Origin: Caldisericota bacterium
Lineage (GTDB): Bacteria; Caldisericota; Caldisericia; Cryosericales; Cryosericaceae
Direction of reading: 5' to 3'
Length of the DNA: 8,892 nucleotides
NCBI GenBank assembly: GCA_026390285.1
Contig: JAPLGH010000080.1
Coordinates: forward strand, 1-8,892
The notes beneath the pieces are model-generated. The model was given only the letters and a program-made list of their open reading frames with translations. It made no database searches and was not told where the DNA came from. Positions 5,659 through 8,892 of this stretch are shown here, piece after piece (position 1 is the stretch's first letter; each line of letters starts with the position of its first letter). A program made the translations under genes and the position numbers.

Positions 5659-5880
5659 GCCCCTCCTTGACATTCACATCACAATGCACAACCATGTGGT
5701 GGCATGGCGGTACCCGGATACCACGAGGGATTTCGGCGTGTCGTCCGAACGAGACGCCGGTGAACTCGGTCGTCAGGCACTCGCCTGTGATGAACTGCGG
5801 GAACCAGAACCCGCTGACGGTCGTCCAACTGGAAGAAGGATGGTGACCCCCCGGGGGTTCACCACATGGAGGTGAAACCG
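5659..5880 (+). other. Hairpin-rich leader/intergenic region before the BsuPI gene
   Basis: This is most of the 294-bp gap between the divergent VOC and BsuPI genes. A TTGACA lies at 5667-5672, but no convincing -10 follows at 16-18 bases. Perfect or near-perfect hairpins are stacked in order: CGGCGT-G-TCGT (5734-5744) with ACGA-G-ACGCCG (5749-5759); CAGGC (5774-5778) with GCCTG (5783-5787); GCGGG (5797-5801) with CCCGC (5810-5814); and TGGTGA (5841-5846) with TCACCA (5859-5864). The series resembles a structured RNA leader, though I recognise no riboswitch class. Short open frames cross it on both strands without ribosome sites. I cannot exclude that part is a decayed gene. Confidence 0.45.
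5841..5879 (+). promoter_or_regulatory. Alternative hairpins that could expose or mask the BsuPI ribosome site
   Basis: TTCACC (5858-5863) lies between two copies of GGTGA. It can pair upstream, with TGGTGA (5841-5846) plus an inner C5/G5 stack, or downstream with GGTGAA (5871-5876), which is part of the Shine-Dalgarno GGAGGTGA (5868-5875); GG (5856-5857) with CC (5878-5879) extends the second helix past one bulge. The two folds exclude each other: the first frees the ribosome site and the second buries it. Regulation is inference; pairing is seen directly. Confidence 0.45.
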
Positions 5881-6732
5881 ATGAAGAGACTATTGATCGT
5901 ACTCATGATACTTGCGCTGGCAGTCACGGTGAGCGTGCGGCAGGTGAACGCTGCCGACCCGCCCGTCGGCATTCGCTATGCGCCGCCGACGACAACACTG
6001 ACGACGGGCAAGCTTTCGTACACACCGAGCGAGGCCATCGACTGGAGCTACACCCTGTACAACGGCAATGACCAGCCTCTCGTGCTGACCTTCGCGTCAT
6101 CCCAGACCTACGACCTCATCGTGCGCCAGGAGGGCAGGATGGTTGCCCGGTGGTCGACCGGCAAGGCATTCGCCGACGTCATGAGTACCCGCACCGTCAT
6201 GATGGGCGAGACCATGGAGCTCAAGGGCTCGTGGAAACTGCCCACGGAACTTGCGATCGGTACCTGTGAACTCGAGTTCATCCTGACCAGCACGACCACC
6301 GAACCGACGGGCGCGAAGACGCAGTTCGCTGTCGGCAAGGCAAGCGTGGCGGACCTGGGCGTCAACTTCACCACCGACAAGCTCATCTACCGCGTGGGAA
6401 CGACCATGACGGTCAAGTACACCATCACAAACCTGACCGACCAGCCACTCGTCCTGACCTTCCCCTCCTCACAGCAGTTTGACTGGACCGTCACTGACGC
6501 CGAGGGCAACCTCGTCTACCGGTGGATGGCTAACAAGAAGTTCGCCGCGGGCATCACCCATCTTGCGATCCCCATGGGAACCAGCGACGGCTTCGAGAGT
6601 TCGTGGAACATCCCGCGGGACCTCAAACCCAACGGCTTCTACATCCATTTCACTGTGCTGGACGACAGCCTCGGCGTCCTGAAGACGCAGCGATGTGCCG
6701 TCCTCATGGGAAGTACGCCGCCCTCCAACTAG
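5881..6732 (+). CDS. Exported protein with two tandem BsuPI domains
   Basis: A 283-residue protein. ATG 5881 is chosen because GGAGGT (5868-5873) sits 7 bases upstream; ATG 5866 overlaps that site and is unlikely. Residues 1-24 form a signal peptide (MKRLLIVLMILALAV core, probable cleavage after VNA) with no lipobox Cys, so the product should be secreted or held at the cell surface. Two copies of the same beta-sandwich module follow, about 123 residues apart: NGNDQPLVLTFASSQTYD (PLVLTF at 66-71) and NLTDQPLVLTFPSSQQFD (PLVLTF at 189-194). Each continues to a V-x-RW segment and a later SW-x-(L/I)-P. This matches the BsuPI family, named after the Bacillus subtilis intracellular proteinase inhibitor. 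Protease inhibition cannot be inferred for this exported double form; cell-surface binding is equally possible. Confidence 0.85.
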   Translation: MKRLLIVLMILALAVTVSVRQVNAADPPVGIRYAPPTTTLTTGKLSYTPSEAIDWSYTLYNGNDQPLVLTFASSQTYDLIVRQEGRMVARWSTGKAFADVMSTRTVMMGETMELKGSWKLPTELAIGTCELEFILTSTTTEPTGAKTQFAVGKASVADLGVNFTTDKLIYRVGTTMTVKYTITNLTDQPLVLTFPSSQQFDWTVTDAEGNLVYRWMANKKFAAGITHLAIPMGTSDGFESSWNIPRDLKPNGFYIHFTVLDDSLGVLKTQRCAVLMGSTPPSN

Positions 6733-6744
6733 ACGCAGACGCGC

Positions 6745-6774
6745 GCCCCTCACACGAGGGGGCTTCTTCGTTTT
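6745..6774 (+). terminator. Intrinsic terminator after the BsuPI gene
   Basis: GCCCCTC (6745-6751) pairs with GAGGGGGC (6756-6763) with one bulged G and an ACAC loop, followed by the T-rich TTCTTCGTTTT (6764-6774). It begins 13 bases after the stop. Confidence 0.8.
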
Positions 6775-6824
6775 CCCCACTTCGCTCCAGGGGCAGGGCC
6801 GGTTTGCCAGGGAGCGACTCTCGC

Positions 6825-6852
6825 TTGACCTGCACCTTCCCTTTTCTATACT
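6825..6852 (+). promoter_or_regulatory. Sigma70-type promoter for the leader ORF and histidine kinase
   Basis: TTGACC (6825-6830), 16 bases of spacing and TATACT (6847-6852). Predicted start near 6858-6860, giving a leader of about 66 bases before the 25-codon ORF and about 140 bases before the kinase. Confidence 0.78.
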
Positions 6853-6925
6853 GCAGAAAATGGTGCGGCACGCCATGCGGGTCTTTGGCCAGCATAATGG
6901 CGGCCTGTGGAAAAGGAGAAACGCG

Positions 6926-7003
6926 ATGCAGCATGGCACATTTCTTGAACCGCTAACAGTCCTTGCCTGTGCACCAAGCATGTGCCGGGGAGGTACCCAG
7001 TGA
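6926..7003 (+). CDS. 25-residue upstream ORF, coupled to the histidine kinase
   Basis: ATG 6926 has a strong ribosome site, AAAAGGAG (6911-6918), 7 bases upstream. It encodes MQHGTFLEPLTVLACAPSMC followed by RGGTQ, and stops at TGA 7001-7003. The stop overlaps the kinase GTG start (7000-7002) as GTGA, the classic arrangement for translational coupling. The peptide has no recognisable domain, no membrane segment and two Cys. It may act only to deliver ribosomes to the kinase start, or as a regulatory leader peptide. It sits within a longer frame that opens far upstream, but the promoter and ribosome site support starting here. It is too short to judge by codon use. Confidence 0.5.
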   Translation: MQHGTFLEPLTVLACAPSMCRGGTQ

Positions 7004-8892
7004 CACGTGATTCTTTTGTCGCTCTCGTCGGCAACGCCACCCTGCTACTGTCGCTCGTCTACATCTATGACCTGCTGAACGTCGTCCGCTGGGTGTCCAG
7101 TACGTGGATACGACGGGTGATCATCGGCCTCGCCGTCGGAGGGATCGGTATCTTTGTCATGCTGATGCCCTGGACCTTCGTGCCCGGCATCACCTTCGAC
7201 ACGCGGTCCGTCCTGCTGGCCGTCTCGGGGCTGTTCTTCGGCATGACCCCCACGGTGGTCGCGGTCCTCATGACCGCCGCGTTGCGCGTGGTCCTCGGCG
7301 GAAGCGGCGTGCTGATGGGCGTCCTGGTCATCGTTGCCTCTGGTGCTATCGGCGTGGCTTGGCGGCATGCACGGAAGCGCCAGCTGGCGACCCTTTCGTT
7401 TTGGACGCTGTACTCGCTGGGACTGGTCGTCCACCTGGTCATGCTCGCGCTCACGTTCACGCTGCCCCTGCAAACAGGCCTCAGGGCCCTCAGCAGCATC
7501 GCCCTCCCTGTGATCGTCATCTATCCCATCGCGACCGCCGCCTATGGAACGCTGATGGTCGAGCGCCTGCGGCGCGAGCAGGCGGCTGCGACCGTCCAAG
7601 AGAGCGAGGGTAGGTTCCGTGCCCTGTTTGAACAGGCAGCCATCGGCGTTGCCAAAATCGAGACGGCGACAGGCCGATTCGTCCTCATCAACCAGCGCTA
7701 CGCGGATATCGTCGGATACTCCCGCGAGGAACTGCTTGCGCTGAACTTCCAGACCATCACCTACCCCGACGACAGACCGACCGACACGCGCAACATGAAG
7801 CGACTCACTTCCGGACAAGTCCGCGAGTTCACGACCGAGAAGCGATACCGACGCAAGGACGGCACGCAAGTGTGGGCGAACCTGACCGTCTCCGCGCTGT
7901 GGAATCCTGGGGAGTCCCCCACGTACGACATGGCCATGATCGAGGACATCACGGAGCGCAAGAAGGCTCAGGAGGCGTTGGCATCATCCCTGTCGCTGCT
8001 CAAGGCCACCATGGAATCGACGGCTGACGGCATCCTCGTCGTGGACTTGGCCGGACGCATCACGCTTTGGAATCAGAAATTCACCGACATGTGGCAAATC
8101 CCAGAAGAGATCATGTCCAAGCATGCCGACGAACTGGCACTCAACTATGTTCTCCAACAGCTGGCTCAGCCGGAGGAGTTCTTGGCCAAAGTCAGAGAGC
8201 TGTATGGACAACCGGAAGAATCGAGCAATGATCGGTTCGATCTTGCAGACGGACGCATTTTCCAGCGCTATTCCCAACCCGAGAAAATCGGCGAGGAGAT
8301 CGTGGGCCGCGTGTGGTCCTTCTCCGACATCACCGAGCGTAAGAGGGCTGAGGAAGAGACTAAGAGGGAAACGGCGTTCTTCGACCAACTGGTCGAGACA
8401 GCACCGGAAGGCATTGCGATCACCGATACCCAGGGCAGGGTCATGCGGGTGAATGCCGAGTTCGTAGGCATGTTCGGCTATGGAGCCAATGAGGCTGTCG
8501 GGCAATGTATCGACGACCTGGTGGCACCTCCCGCGCGCGAGGAAGAAGCCAGGGCAATGACAACATCTGCAGGTCAAGGGCAAACAAACTATCTGGAAAC
8601 GGTACGGCGCAGGAAGGATGGCACCCTCGTCGATGTTTCCCTCATCGGGGCGCCTATTCTGATCGCAGGGAAGCAGGAGGCGGTGTACGCCATCTACCGC
8701 AACATCACTGAGAGCAAGCAGGCAGAAGCTCAACTGCGCCAGTCCCAGAAAATGGAAGCCATCGGTACACTGGCAGGAGGAGTGGCGCACGACTTCAACA
8801 ACCTGCTGACCGGCATCCTGGGCAACATCGCCCTCATGCGCACCAGCCTGCGCCCATCCGACCCCTTGCTGGAGAACCTGAATGGAGCCGAG
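7000..8892 (+). CDS. Sensor histidine kinase: 5TM-LYT membrane module, three PAS domains, HisKA; 3' end outside the window
   Basis: An inner-membrane sensor kinase; 631 codons are visible and the frame is still open at the right edge. GTG 7000 has GGGGAGG (6987-6993) 6 bases upstream, and a TGA at 6946 closes the frame upstream. Residues about 1-195 hold five or six hydrophobic helices with FDTRSVLLAVSGLFFG and RVVLGGSG, the pattern of the 5TM-5TMR_LYT module of LytS-type sensors. PAS1 is about 201-327, ending EDITERKKAQ. PAS2 is about 328-453, with MWQIPEE and FQRYSQP and ending SDITERKRAEE. PAS3 is about 454-578, ending RNITESKQAE. HisKA follows, QSQKMEAIGTLAGGVAHDFNN, with His597 as the predicted phosphoacceptor. 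The HATPase domain and any receiver lie beyond the window. The ligand and partner regulator are unknown. LytS membrane modules are often tied to cell-wall or small-metabolite sensing. Confidence 0.94.
   Translation, partial: MTRDSFVALVGNATLLLSLVYIYDLLNVVRWVSSTWIRRVIIGLAVGGIGIFVMLMPWTFVPGITFDTRSVLLAVSGLFFGMTPTVVAVLMTAALRVVLGGSGVLMGVLVIVASGAIGVAWRHARKRQLATLSFWTLYSLGLVVHLVMLALTFTLPLQTGLRALSSIALPVIVIYPIATAAYGTLMVERLRREQAAATVQESEGRFRALFEQAAIGVAKIETATGRFVLINQRYADIVGYSREELLALNFQTITYPDDRPTDTRNMKRLTSGQVREFTTEKRYRRKDGTQVWANLTVSALWNPGESPTYDMAMIEDITERKKAQEALASSLSLLKATMESTADGILVVDLAGRITLWNQKFTDMWQIPEEIMSKHADELALNYVLQQLAQPEEFLAKVRELYGQPEESSNDRFDLADGRIFQRYSQPEKIGEEIVGRVWSFSDITERKRAEEETKRETAFFDQLVETAPEGIAITDTQGRVMRVNAEFVGMFGYGANEAVGQCIDDLVAPPAREEEARAMTTSAGQGQTNYLETVRRRKDGTLVDVSLIGAPILIAGKQEAVYAIYRNITESKQAEAQLRQSQKMEAIGTLAGGVAHDFNNLLTGILGNIALMRTSLRPSDPLLENLNGAE

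Noticed and set aside
5587..5673. N-terminal extension of the VOC protein by 29 residues
   Set aside because: The extension is Arg-rich, precedes the conserved first strand of the fold, and spans a clear AGGAGG placed for the ATG at 5586.
5684..5875. A 63-codon plus-strand frame (starting MHNHVVAWRYPD) ending 5 bases before the BsuPI start
   Set aside because: The composition is not absurd, but there is no ribosome site, no recognisable domain, and it runs through the hairpins and the BsuPI ribosome site. Conservation in relatives would be needed to accept it.
5588..5880. A minus-strand open frame upstream of the VOC gene, ending two bases before its ATG
   Set aside because: It could be read as a gene or gene remnant leading into the VOC gene, but I see no start with a ribosome site and no family resemblance, and the VOC gene has its own promoter-like sequence within it.

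Overview
This is a GC-rich bacterial chromosomal window. It carries Shine-Dalgarno-led genes, sigma70-type promoters with a recurrent TATACT -10 box, and intrinsic terminators. The gene set is a small heat-shock protein, a type IIA P-type ATPase behind a yybP-ykoY riboswitch, a NERD-domain protein, a SHOCT membrane protein, a VOC protein, a tandem BsuPI-domain exported protein and a LytS-type multi-PAS histidine kinase. This set fits a free-living, probably environmental bacterium, but I cannot place the phylum. I see no insertion sequence, phage gene, CRISPR array, tRNA or rRNA.

Layout, left to right. (1) Positions 2-313 are the 3' part of an Hsp20 gene, closed by a perfect 14-bp hairpin. 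(2) Positions 390-557 hold a near-consensus promoter, a yybP-ykoY (Mn2+) aptamer and an overlapping terminator hairpin. They precede a 921-residue P-type IIA cation ATPase (588-3353), so this unit reads as a Mn2+-induced Mn2+/Ca2+ export pump. (3) A separate promoter drives a coiled-coil plus NERD-domain protein (3464-4438) that has two in-frame, well-spaced start sites. (4) A short membrane-anchored SHOCT protein (4598-4912) lies behind a dyad-symmetric promoter region and ends at a strong terminator. (5) Positions 4966-5187 hold no gene I can support. (6) A VOC/glyoxalase-fold protein lies on the minus strand (5188-5586). (7) Divergent from it is a 294-bp gap rich in hairpins, which leads to an exported protein with two BsuPI domains (5881-6732). 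(8) Last is a promoter, a 25-codon upstream ORF that overlaps the next gene at GTGA, and a large sensor histidine kinase (5TM-LYT membrane module, three PAS domains, HisKA) that runs off the right edge (7000-8892).

Most genes look like independent transcription units, each with its own promoter or terminator, rather than one operon. The most rewarding items are RNA-level controls: the Mn2+ riboswitch/terminator switch before the ATPase, a possible Shine-Dalgarno-masking switch before the BsuPI gene, and the coupled leader ORF before the kinase. No feature here clearly reveals an entirely new system. The structured BsuPI leader is the best candidate for something undescribed.
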